The position numbers and the translations under genes are program-made. 64,000 nucleotides of DNA from Rhypophila decipiens (taxonomy: Eukaryota > Ascomycota > Sordariomycetes > Sordariales > Naviculisporaceae): NCBI GenBank assembly GCA_033297075.1, contig MU858184.1, positions 38,320 to 102,319 on the forward strand, given 5' to 3'. A model generated the notes under the pieces. The model made no database searches. It was given only the letters and a program-made list of their open reading frames with translations, and was not told where the DNA came from. The first letter of the stretch is position 1. The number at the start of each line of letters is the position of its first letter. Shown in pieces: positions 10,865-20,491 of this stretch.

Positions 10865-12116
10865 TCAGCTTGAACTGCATGTGGCTGGGTCAAGTTCTGC
10901 ACGCCGATTGGAAGTACGAGTGGCTGGGTCGAGCTCTGCACGCCGACTGGATCTGTGTGGGGTTGGGTCGAGTTCTGAACGTCGGCTGCGGCGTGTAGCT
11001 GGGGGAAGCTCTGTGGGCCGGACGGACCTATGTGTATCCGGGGCGGGCTCTGCGCGTCGGCCGGAGCTATGCGTGATTGGGGTGGGATCTGGACGTCTGC
11101 CAGGGCGCCGATGTGCGCTCATTGGGGTCGATCCCACTTGCTCATTGGTAATATTTCCAGACATGGTTTTGTCCCTCCTTTTTTTATAAAGACAAAAGCT
11201 GATCAAGGCCAAACCGGAAAGCACAACAGCGCCCAGACCCAGACCCAGACCTAGTCCGATATAAAGCTGATATGTCGGTGCTGATATACCGGGAGTAGTA
11301 CTTGATAATGGGGGAGAGGAAGGCGATGCTTGGCGTGTGGCCCGACTCGTTCGCAGGCTGGTAAGGGGTGCAGTAAATGATGTTGTTGGGCCATATTGCG
11401 TGCTAGTCTGTCTGGTGTCGATGTCAACAGTGGAGGAGGCGATGCTATCGGTTGTGGTAGAAGTAAAGACTCCCCCGACGTCGCTGGCCTCTTTGGTGTT
11501 CGGATCGTCGACCCGAGGCCAACCCTCACCATCGTCGCTGGCAAAGTTTCCTTGATCGCTTCTGACAAAGTCTCCTTCGCCAATGATGGTGGAAACGGTT
11601 CCGTAGGTGGTGTAGAAGAGTGCGTCGTCGTCGTCGCAACAATTTCCTTGGATAGCGTCGTCCGTATTTTTTGCACAGCATAACCAGCCTTCCCCTTGAA
11701 ATTCCGCACAATCCGCTATATGAACCCACGTAGAGGCGGCTGTTTATTTCGTAGGTTTGAGGTCAGCATTCCTTCCGAGATTACAGCGCGATTGACCCTG
11801 CAAAGTAGAGGTGCGAACACGTGAAAAAGACATACTCGCGCTATCTATGCAGATGTTCGGGCAGCTGTCACTCATCCCTGTAATTAAAATGTCAGTCCAG
11901 TGGTCAGAAAAGCCTATCCTCACAAGTCCTACATTGCTCGTCGGTGCAGCTTCCGCGTGTATACAACCAGTATCCCGGCAGTTCATCATAGCCCCTCGGT
12001 TTGCAGAAGCCATTGCTCATACAGGCATGGCCAACATTGCAGCAAAAACTTTGGCGGGCGTCCGGGTTACATGGAAAATCGTCGTCTTCTGAGCCGTCGG
12101 GAAAATAGCAAGCCAT
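10865..12116 (-). CDS. Cys-rich single-pass membrane protein with repetitive cytoplasmic tail (paralogue A)
   Basis: Three exons on the minus strand, 12116-11924, 11877-11836 and 11739-10865, with introns 11878-11923 and 11740-11835; 369 aa. The chain starts MACYFPDGS without a signal peptide, as many members of this fungal family do. The ectodomain has the family cysteine pattern: CYFPDGS, SFCCNVGHACMSNGFC, RGSCTD, then W.SDSCPNIC made by splice 1, and C...GWLCC...GNCC made by splice 2. A Ser/Thr-rich stalk leads to one membrane helix (YIGLGLGLGLGAVVLSGLALISFCLY) followed by KKRR, which predicts an outside-N orientation. The tail ends in about five 13-aa repeats of RRAELDPAT type. A role as a surface sensor is inference. 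The acceptor of intron 2 was chosen because it alone avoids in-frame stops and restores the family pattern. Confidence 0.85.
10880..11110 (-). repeat. ~39-bp minisatellite encoding the 13-aa tail repeat
   Basis: About five to six imperfect copies of a ~39-bp unit, on the plus strand GTGGCTGGGTCGAGCTCTGC and onward, lie in the last exon. The unit length is a multiple of three, so copy number can change without breaking the frame. Confidence 0.8.
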
Positions 12117-13243
12117 GTTGCTGGGACGCGGAGAAGTTTGGTCGTTTGTGCAAACGGCAAGAGGAAATTTGCCCGGCACGTTTTACAAATAGGTGTCAGG
12201 GCAGTGGAAGCAGGAAATGGTGGATGCTGACTTGTATGTAGACTCGGAAAACTGCCTTGGGTGGCGCCTTGGCAAGAGTTCATGTTGGCAATATTACACG
12301 GTCTATGCACATCCTAAGCCTCATTAGGCGGGAGTGGGGGGTTGTACATGTACCTCGGGGGATCGCAAAACCTTGTTATGACCGTCACCGTTTCCCGCAT
12401 GGTTCCCTCAATTACTGGAAGCGATCCCCTTAACGTTAAGGAGGTGCTGAGATAGTTCATTTCCGTCGTCGCGTACGATAACCAGCATACTACGCTTGGA
12501 CAAAAAGTAATGATGATGAAATGGGCTAAAGAATCCCACGGAAGGAAATCTGGACCCGGCTCAAAGAAGAATCTTGGTTAGTTTAATGTGTTCCGTGTGG
12601 CGTTTTAGTTCTCGCCCGTTGGCCCAACCCTGGCTGGCACCCGCAGCTTGATCCTGACGCAGTGCCCAACCCTCTGACCCGACCTATTATAGCTAAGAAA
12701 CTAATCGACAATATGCATTCACCCCGCTCGTTATTGAAAATGCCATTATTAACGGACTGCATCCGCTTGCGCATCTGCATATTGGATGGCTTGACATTCA
12801 AGACTACGTGCACATCCTAAGCCCGTTTGGGCAGAGGGGCTGGGTAGGTATCTCCCCTATGGTATTGGCTGTACAACGCTCATCTTCATTGATCGTCCCG
12901 CTGTTGGGTCATTTTCGAATCCAGACACCGGTCTGGAGCCCGATCGTTGGCCGTGCTAGAGCCTCAATGACCATGAAGTGGTGTTTGGAGAAAATTGAAC
13001 CGAGACGTGCTTGTACCGGCCGGGCCAACGCATGATACAGTAGTCGAGAAATGGCTGGGACCTTTAAGACTATGCATATTCTAGTCCCTAACGGGCGTGG
13101 GATCTGGCTGGCCCGAGAATACAATGAATACAACAACGAGGGGTGTCAGCGCATCAGCTCCAGGGGTTTCATCAACAATGAGCTATTCGCAATATTCGTG
13201 CACCTCCGCAAGAGTTAAGCTTCCGTGACCTTTATATCTTATA
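12117..13243. other. intergenic region between paralogues A and B
   Basis: About 1.1 kb with the promoter of paralogue A and the 3' end of paralogue B. No gene is supported. The string GCACATCCTAAGCC occurs at about 12305-12320 and again at about 12810-12823 in otherwise different surroundings; its meaning is unknown. Confidence 0.5.
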
Positions 13244-14305
13244 CTACTTGACATCCAAACCTTGATTCATTATACTTTCCCGCTCTACGATTACCAAATT
13301 CCCGGTCATCCTGGTGGTTTCCGCGCCATCCAGCTCTGCAAACGGGCCAGGACCATGCCAGTCTTTCGAAGCCGCGGCAACCTCCTTTGCCCCTGGGTCG
13401 GGAGGACTGTACAGCTCTGCAAGTGCGCAACTATGTAGCTCTGAAGGCGGGCAGGCACCGTCTAGCTCTCTAAGCGCCGAATCATCCAGCTCTGTATGGC
13501 GTGGTGGCATGTTTGGACTCGATCCGCCGGCTATCCTAGACTTCTTCTTCTTGTATATCCTGAACGCAACAAAGAGCAGCAGGAAACAGATAACGGCACC
13601 GCCGCCGAGACCTGCTCCGAGGCCGATTGCAAGGGTGTTAGTTTTTGACGGATTAGCTGGGGGGCTAATTTCTGGTCCGGTAGCGTGTGTATTCATTGCT
13701 GCGCCTGATGCAACCGAGGAAGAGGTACTTGGACCAGTGGGTATGAAGGATGTCGTTGAGATTGTTGGAGGGCTTTCTGGCATGACGGTGACGACGGCCC
13801 CGGGTCCTAGTGAGAAGTGACCTCTATCCGGCATCCCGCAACATGCTTCCGTGTCGTTGATATGAGAGCAACACCACTGGTCGTTTCCACAATCGCTTAG
13901 TATACTCCAACTCTCGGGCCTGTCTAGTTTGTGTCCATGTCAGCAACCTCCCATTCCAGCCTCAAACGTTCCTAGTCATACGAAAGTAAAAGTGGCAAAA
14001 CAAACCATTTCTGCAAACTGGCGGACAAGCGCCTGAGCTCCCTTGAAACCCAGTATCAGCAACTTATTCTTTCTTTTCTTGAATCTTGACTGAAATCCAT
14101 TCCCTGCCGGAAACTTACATGTTTTGTCTGTGCAGCCTCCACGTACATTTCTATGTCCGTCGTAGCAGAGACCGTTGCTCAGACAGGTATGGCCGTATCT
14201 GCAACAGAAGCTCACGTTCTCTGTTGGGTAACAGGGATAGTCCTTATCTGCGATATCGCCGTTCGGCCAGTAGCAATCACGTTCCAAGTCTTCAGACGAC
14301 GACAT
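13244..14305 (-). CDS. Cys-rich single-pass membrane protein (paralogue B)
   Basis: Three exons on the minus strand, 14305-14119, 14041-14006 and 13923-13244, with introns 14042-14118 and 13924-14005; 300 aa. The ectodomain reads DCYWPNG, SFCCRYGHTCLSNGLC, RGGCTDKTWSSGACPPVC (splice 1) and DCGNDQWCCS...ACC (splice 2), the same cysteine framework and the same two intron positions as paralogue A. A Ser/Thr/Pro stalk is followed by the membrane helix LAIGLGAGLGGGAVICFLLLF and IYKKKK. The tail carries spaced E-L motifs (TELDD, RELDG, SELHS, AELYS, AELDG). Same strand, same exon plan and neighbouring position indicate an old tandem duplication of this gene and paralogue A. Confidence 0.87.
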
Positions 14306-15286
14306 GTTGGTAGGACTTGGAAAAGTGACGCTGTCGGTACAGGCGGGAAGACTGGAAACTTGGCTGGCACATTCTTATAAATCCGTTGTGCGGGTTGATC
14401 ACTGTGTCCATCCTGGAGCACTGGAAGCAGGCTGTGAACACGATGCCTTATGAGTGGTCGAGGTTCGGGATGCCACCCTGGATTGCAGCTCGGCAGCACT
14501 GTTAGCCTGTTTCAGCTAGGAAAATAGGGGAAGAGAGTACCAATCCGGATGCTGGGTTGGCCTGCAACACGGATTAACATATGCACATTCCAAGCCATAA
14601 TGGGCGTCCCTCTTGGGGGCCGTAGATCCCCTGTTGGCTGAAGAAACAGTATATCTTGAGCAATCCATTAACGGAAACCGGTCGGGGGATCCTGCGTGAT
14701 CAGAGAAGCTTGTCATGACTCCATGAGCTGTCGGGTGGGGCGGCAGTTGGCGTCTGGTCCTCCCTGCTTGTGAATTTCCCGAGCCGACTTGTTTCTTCGT
14801 GTCGTTGTTATGCACCATCTCCCAAAAACCCTTTAATGGATGAAAATGCAATAAAATTATTTCCAATCGCATAGAATGCCCTGATGCGGAATAGCTTCAC
14901 TAAAAGACGGGCTATGAACGTGCCACCGCATATGCATGTTGCAGTCGCAAATGTGTGATAGGACGGCGGCGGGGCAAAGCCTAAACCAGGTTACTTGGAG
15001 GTCCTTGTTGAGAAAATCCCTGTGAGCTTCATGTTTAGTATTTAGGAACTTTGCTTTCTTAGAGTGGTGTACTGGGCGTACTAGCTTTAACATTGTTAGA
15101 TCTTGTCGCTTCAGTTGAGCAGCCATGATGGTTCTCGAAGACTTTGTTAATTTCATGAAACCGAGTTCTGGATGGTCTTGGCACGTTATCATTTATTGTA
15201 CTTGTGGTAGATTGAGAATAATGAACCAGGTCACAGTCACACTCATCTTTCGCCTTCAAGACCACCAATCGGTAAACTACCCGACC
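14306..15286. other. intergenic
   Basis: About 1 kb holding the promoter of paralogue B and the 3' flank of the SDR gene. The short frames present have no recognisable features. Confidence 0.5.
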
Positions 15287-16330
15287 CTAAATCTCCTTCC
15301 CCAATCCACTGATGCCCTTGACAGCATCCAACTCGCCCAACAAACCCTCAAACCTAGCCTTGGCCATCTTCCACGCCGTTGCTCCCAGCGGCACCCGCAA
15401 AGGCACCTTCTCGCCCCGACTGGCAATCTGATAAATAGCCTCGGCAATTGCCTCGGGCGTATTCATACCCACCCCCTTGCTGATTCCCATGCGGACAAAG
15501 TGCTCCAACTTGTGCGCCGGCATGTCAGAGTCTTGATACGCCGGGTGCGGGGCGATACGGACCTTGCTATGGCCCTCGAATTCCGTCTTGACGCCGCTGG
15601 GTTCGATTATGCAAAAGTTGACTTTTCCCATCCGTTAGCTAGAATTCTTCAAATCAGGGTAAGGATGAAGGGTGGTGATGTGACGTACTCCCCCAATCAG
15701 GATGAACCTCCCTAGCCACGCTCTCCGTCCATCCCTCAACAGCAAACTTGCCGGCATGGTAATACGCATGACCGGGAAAGGCGCACAAGCCAGCCAAAGA
15801 CGAGATATTAAAAATGACACCACCTCTTTTATCAGAATGCTGACGCATGATCTCCATAGCGGCGGTGGTCACCCGCGCAGTACCAAAGAACAAAGTCTCC
15901 ATCTCCAAGTGGGTTTGTTCTTCGGTGGCGTTGACGGTATCGCCTGAGAGAGAATATCCGGCATTGTTGATGACAATGTCGAGGTGGAATGAGGGCCCGA
16001 AATGAGACTTTGCAGAGCTGAATGCGTGGTCAATTGACTCGGGGGATGTCACGTCGAGGGGGAGCTTCAAAATGTTGGCGTTACCAGGGAGGTAGGACAG
16101 CGAGGAAGGGTCCCTGGCTGTGGCGATCAGGCGGTGCGTGGGCTTGCTTGCTATGAGTGTCGCGATGGCCTTGCCGATGCCTGACGAACAGCCGGTTACT
16201 GCCGAGGTGTGTGTAAGTCTCGGTTGAAGCTTCTCTTTACTGATGCATTCTCGTAAGTGTCTGGTTGTCACTTACTGAGCCAGGTCGCATCTGCGGGCAG
16301 ATGGTAGGGCTTGGTGTTGACGGGGTTCAT
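15287..16330 (-). CDS. Short-chain dehydrogenase/reductase (SDR)
   Basis: Three exons on the minus strand, 16330-16276, 16198-15689 and 15621-15287, with introns 16199-16275 and 15622-15688; 299 aa. Splice 1 completes the cofactor loop TGCSSGIG (TGxxxGxG), which prefers NAD(P)H in classical SDRs. Next come DVTSPESI, NNAG and NISS (catalytic Ser), and the active-site Y-x-x-x-K in YYHAGKFA. Splice 2 gives INFCIIEPSGVKTEFEG, the usual PG-like strand-loop after the active site. Length and motif order fit classical SDRs. The substrate cannot be predicted; neighbouring genes are unrelated, so no pathway is suggested. Confidence 0.93.
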
Positions 16331-16887
16331 GGCTGCGTAGTCTTTGAGCTAGGACGGGTTGAGTAAGAATTCGCAATGTATTGTTGTCGATGCTTGTTTG
16401 CATTTATTTCCATGGCTGCTGGGAAGTCTTGGATTCTCTTTATATCGTTCCAAGGCTAGCAGGTCAGCGAGTACATGCTACGGCATGGTTATGGCGATCG
16501 CCAACGAATCCCAACCATGCCATGGAATTTGCGAGATCTCGGACTTGAGTTTCCTATTACAGGGGGGGCCATTCGGTGCGTCGATCGTTGGTTCCAAAAG
16601 AGAAGGATGGGCGACCACACCTAGTATCGTGCCTGACGGGTACGTAGATATCACACTGTTGCCTTGTTGTAGAAGCCATCACGACGGTGGTGTTGGCGAA
16701 TGCACTCACCGCCTCGCCGGACCGGATTGGGAAGCGGTCGGAGTTTGCTGCCGAATGACTCAGGCGGCATCGTCCGGGGTTTCGTTTCGTCATATCGGCC
16801 AGCCGAAATAGGTTGTTACACAACCGAGCATATCCGAAAACCACCAGACCTCGTTCCCCAGGATGGTATTTATAGCCCAGCCAATAT
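16331..16887. other. intergenic
   Basis: Contains the SDR promoter and the 3' flank of the EEP gene. A 144-aa minus-strand frame and a 150-aa plus-strand frame overlap each other here without recognisable domains; neither is supported. Confidence 0.5.
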
Positions 16888-18369
16888 TCAGTCAACATCT
16901 TGCTTCGCATCGTCTGTATGCGCTTTATCACTTTGCTCGCCCTCCGAGGACATGCCCCTCCTGGCCAAGCGGACCCCGACGGTGATGGCAAAATGGTCGC
17001 TGGCCCAAATCTCGGCTTTCACTTTGGTACAGCCATGCTCTTTACCCAAAGATGACGCCCGCAAGACCTTCTCGTGGCCGATATAGGAAGGGACTGATAC
17101 TTTTTCACTTTTCCGGTCCTCTCCTTCCGCGCGTCTCTCCCACACTTCCGCCTCGGTCTTCAGGCCGAGCCCCAGGCGTCCGAAGTTTCCCACAATGTCC
17201 TCGGCCTCGTTAACAAGAGGGACCGTCTCTACCAAGCCCGTGTAGAAAAACTTATCGTGTCTGGCATGATACGGATGATAGGCAGGATTGGACTGGTACC
17301 CGAAAGTATGCCCGCGGTATCTCCCCAGTGTAACCCTACTAACCCTCCGTGTGTGCGGGGCCGGGGGGCTCGGCACGTCATCCCAAACGTCCTTCAAGTC
17401 CACCTCTGGTGTTTTGTGGAATTCGTGTTCGGACATAGCCTTGCAGGCCATGTCACCAGCCACGATGCCCCCAATGACATTCTGGTTTTTCTCCTTAGTG
17501 TCAGGCGGGTGTATCTTCCCTCTCAAAATTTCAGCCACTTGTCGCAACTGGCTGAGCCGGTACAACACAGGATCGGGGTCAGGAGACCGGGGGCTAAGAT
17601 GTGTGGTGCAGACCCGGAGGAGGTCTTGCTGTTGTGGATTTGTCGTCTCGACCCGAGCAGCAACTCGAAGGTCGGCCACGAGTGTGTCTCTGCAAAAGGT
17701 TGTTGCATTGAAGGGAACTCGGAAGATATCCTCCACGGGAAGAGTCCTGGAAAGCACCATCATGTTGCAGTATCGCCGATTCACAGCTGCTGTTATAGGA
17801 AGAGATATATGGGAGATGATGAAGTTTTTCTGCACCCACGCGTGGTTCTTCAGTGCCTGAATGACTGGTGGCGTAACTTCTTGGAGCATTATGGCAAGAT
17901 GCCCGGGCGAGCTTCCGAATCTGTCGCAAAGATGGCTCATGGCGGCAGCGGTCCTCGCCGTGGTTCCGACGTCGGGCCACCCCTTCAAGTTCCATGAGAC
18001 CACTTTGATCACCTCGTCGGCCCTCAGTCTTGTTGGTGTTTCTTCGCGTCTGGGAGAAGTTGAGACCCAATCTGAGCACCTCTCGTCGTAGACATGGGGG
18101 ACCAGTCTTAGGATCGGAACACCCTCCTTGGTCAGTTGTGCTTCCGAAAGAGCCTGTTTGAGCTGCTTCTCTGACCATGAAGCCTGCCATGCAGCTATGG
18201 GTGCTATGCTGCTCCTGCAGCGTTGTTCAGTCCGACGGTGGACACATGCTGCATCATGATGTCTTGGTGAAAGGGCGATGGGGGATCTTATGGGATTCGC
18301 GCCTCGAAGAGACAGCAAGGGAAGAAAACCTCTTACTCGTATGCTTACCATCGTGATGCTTTCGGGCAA
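16888..18369 (-). CDS. Endonuclease/exonuclease/phosphatase family protein, TDP2-like
   Basis: One exon, 493 aa. From about residue 120 it shows the EEP-fold motif series: VVSWNLKGW (SWN 125-127), MLQEV (Glu 164, metal ligand), NMMVLSR, RDTLVADL, VCTTHLSP, GGIVAGDM (substrate/metal Asp), RHDKFFYTG and the terminal ASDHFAI with the catalytic Asp-His. This order and the RDT...D element resemble tyrosyl-DNA phosphodiesterase 2-like fungal proteins, which remove topoisomerase 2 adducts from DNA 5' ends. Whether this one does so is inference. The first ~60 residues are Arg/Ser-rich without acidic residues at the very start and could be a mitochondrial presequence; an alternative start is Met 7. 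Confidence 0.85.
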   Translation of the reverse strand: MPESITMVSIRVRGFLPLLSLRGANPIRSPIALSPRHHDAACVHRRTEQRCRSSIAPIAAWQASWSEKQLKQALSEAQLTKEGVPILRLVPHVYDERCSDWVSTSPRREETPTRLRADEVIKVVSWNLKGWPDVGTTARTAAAMSHLCDRFGSSPGHLAIMLQEVTPPVIQALKNHAWVQKNFIISHISLPITAAVNRRYCNMMVLSRTLPVEDIFRVPFNATTFCRDTLVADLRVAARVETTNPQQQDLLRVCTTHLSPRSPDPDPVLYRLSQLRQVAEILRGKIHPPDTKEKNQNVIGGIVAGDMACKAMSEHEFHKTPEVDLKDVWDDVPSPPAPHTRRVSRVTLGRYRGHTFGYQSNPAYHPYHARHDKFFYTGLVETVPLVNEAEDIVGNFGRLGLGLKTEAEVWERRAEGEDRKSEKVSVPSYIGHEKVLRASSLGKEHGCTKVKAEIWASDHFAITVGVRLARRGMSSEGEQSDKAHTDDAKQDVD

Positions 18370-18985
18370 GGACTCTTTCGTTGTTTTGTTTACGTAGGTT
18401 TGGAAATCGAGTTTGCATTCGAGCTGAGGAAATACCCGAAATTAATCTTTTGGCGGCAAGGATTAGGCGCACGTGCAAGCCAATGGCGGTGACGGGAGCA
18501 AGTTTTAATGTGGGCCAGGGTGGTACTCTCTACAGCCGCAACTAGAGGTGGCGCAAAGTGACAGTGTGGCGGTGGACATCTCGGTGAGACAGCGACCTCC
18601 TCAGAGGTTTTACAAATACTCCGTAGGCACCACAACTTTCATATATAGACACTAGTCAAGGTACTTGCTCTAGCTCATCAGGGCATCTATCCTTAGTAAT
18701 CAGAGCATCTTTACCAGCCCGTGAAAGCACTTATTATTCTCGCCAGTCAAGGTATTTAATTATTTCCACCCGCCAAGGTATTGCTTCTACAAGAGTGGTG
18801 CGCTTGTATAAGAAAACCCGTGTCTGTATATGAGAGTCATAGTGCCTGCTCATCAGGCCCCCCTCTTCATCTTTCTCCAGCGTATGCAAACAACTCTCGA
18901 ATAATAAACAAAACTACAATAAGAACATAAAATCGCGCACTTCAAGCCCCTATTCCTTTTTTTGTTGGAATACGGCATATCAAGC
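18370..18985. other. intergenic with repeat array
   Basis: Promoter side of the EEP gene and 3' side of the DUF1993 gene. It holds the ~24-bp repeat array listed separately and no gene. Confidence 0.5.
18650..18793 (+). repeat. degenerate ~24-26-bp tandem array (left arm)
   Basis: Imperfect units share [G]CATYTATT...GTCAAGG; clear copies of AGTCAAGGTA occur at about 18656 and 18754 and GCCAAGGTATT at about 18772. They match the units at 20128-20232 when those are read on the opposite strand. Confidence 0.55.
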
Positions 18986-19537
18986 TCAAAAGCCGGGCGC
19001 CCGCCCAACCATGAAGGGCACCAAAAAATCCATCTTGCCAACATCCACTCCAGTACCACGAATCGCCGAAAACGCCATGCTCAAATGAAACATGAAATTT
19101 GGGGCGATATACCCAAGGATATATTCCTTCCCGCCCCAACTCGCTGTCTGTCCGTTTCCATAGGTTACACTGAGCTCCCTGTCTTCTACGCCGTCGAGGT
19201 CAGATCCTCCCATGTGGCCGATTTTTGCTTCTAGGAGAGCGATTGTCTCGTCGACGTGGGTGATTAATTCCGCGAGCGTACTTTCTTTCTTGTCCGCCAT
19301 AACCGGGGGTTCTGCTCCTTCGGTAGGGAGTAAGAGGGCAACTGAGCTCGTTGCGAGGTGAGTGCAGGACGTGATGTGGAATGCCAACGTCGCTGGGTCG
19401 TGGGGACTTTTCGCTGATGGTAGCGATGCACTGTCGGCTTCACAAAGAGAGGGCGTTTTAGCGAGGAGGCCTTTCAGGGACCGGAGGCCGCGCAGCTGGA
19501 GGTCGATGCTCACGTCGAATGCGGTGATGGGCGCCAT
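18986..19537 (-). CDS. DUF1993 domain protein
   Basis: Single exon, 183 aa from the start MAPITAFDVSIDLQLRGLRS, the usual beginning of DUF1993 proteins. Family features: LRSLKGLLAKT near the N-terminus, DPATLAFHITSCTHLA, TLAELITHVDETIALLEAKI, WGGKEYILGYIAPNFMFHLSMAFSAIR (helix with the conserved F-H) and GVDVGKMDFL at the end. The fold is a DinB-like four-helix bundle; the function is unknown. The frame stays open 75 codons upstream to 19762 with an Arg/Ser-rich stretch (MLRPRIFIPARSCRTALIPP), so a longer form with a mitochondrial presequence is possible. Confidence 0.85.
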   Translation of the reverse strand: MAPITAFDVSIDLQLRGLRSLKGLLAKTPSLCEADSASLPSAKSPHDPATLAFHITSCTHLATSSVALLLPTEGAEPPVMADKKESTLAELITHVDETIALLEAKIGHMGGSDLDGVEDRELSVTYGNGQTASWGGKEYILGYIAPNFMFHLSMAFSAIRGTGVDVGKMDFLVPFMVGRAPGF

Positions 19538-20491
19538 GCTTGGGTTGGGAAGGCCAGTTTTGGTGGATGGTGGCTTTGTGTGGATTCCCTGGATTCTGTT
19601 GGGAGGTGATTTTGTTCCAGACCAAGGTCGATAGTTGTGCTCGCGGGATAGTGCAGTTGCGATGTGGGCAAATGGTGGTGGAATTAAAGCCGTGCGACAA
19701 CTGCGGGCGGGGATAAAGATTCTGGGTCGTAGCATGTTGGGTATTTGCCATTCACGGACCAACCGGGCGAGCCATTGCTTATATATCCCTTGTTATGCTT
19801 TCAAGTGTCCAAGGTCGTGATGAAGGATGCGTTGGCGGCTTTCCGGCCGATGTGCCGCATGTGGTACGCAGAGTGAATTTGTCATCCATTGAATGATCAC
19901 CTCACAGAGAGTAGTTTATCTCATGTACTATCATGTAATCAGTTTTCCATTTCTTCAATGTCTACATTCACTTCACTCTTCCCTGGCGACAATTTCCAAG
20001 TACAATTCTAGCATCTTATATTCTCCCTTTATGCCCATTTAAAGCGCCGCCGCTAAAACCACAATATGCCTAGCTAAACCCACTGTCTTGGCCCTTAATC
20101 CGGTATTCTAAGGTTAACTATATAATACCTTTTATAGATGTTTTAACAAGCTGAAAAAATGCCTTAACTAGTTCAAATAAATGTCTTGACAAGCTTGAGG
20201 AAATACCTTGACTAGCTCGAATAAATGTCTATAAATAGATCAGAGTTCTCAACGCCATAAAAACTCTGTTTCTGCCTTTATCGCTGTTTTGCCGAACCTC
20301 GGTCACCTCGGGGCCGAAGAAAAAAAAGTCAAATTCCCGAGGTCCACCATCGTTGGGTATTCGAGTCTTTTTCTCTCAGCGTCCCGGGCCAAAATCATTC
20401 TTCTCTCCCTTTCCCTTCTTCCGTGTCTCCCTACAGCTTTGAAATCAAGCACATCTTCACCTCGCCATTCCGTAACCGTTCTCACACCACA
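19538..20491. other. intergenic with repeat array
   Basis: Divergent region between the DUF1993 (-) and F-box (+) genes, so it carries both promoters. It holds the right repeat array and a plus-strand pyrimidine-rich tract (about 20400-20470) just before the F-box start. Confidence 0.5.
20128..20232 (-). repeat. degenerate ~24-bp tandem array (right arm)
   Basis: On the minus strand, about four units of ACATTTATTCGAGCTAGTCA-type alternate with TATTTCCTCAAGCTTGTCAA-type. They are related to the array at 18650-18793 but in opposite orientation. Confidence 0.6.

Noticed and set aside
16557..16991. 144-aa minus-strand frame before the SDR gene
   Set aside because: No domain, and it overlaps the EEP gene 3' end; not coding-like.
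17257..17997. 246-aa plus-strand frame
   Set aside because: Antisense to the EEP gene, whose catalytic motifs are clear.
18650..18793. CRISPR-like spaced repeats
   Set aside because: Degenerate ~24-bp tandem units in a fungal intergenic region, no cas genes.
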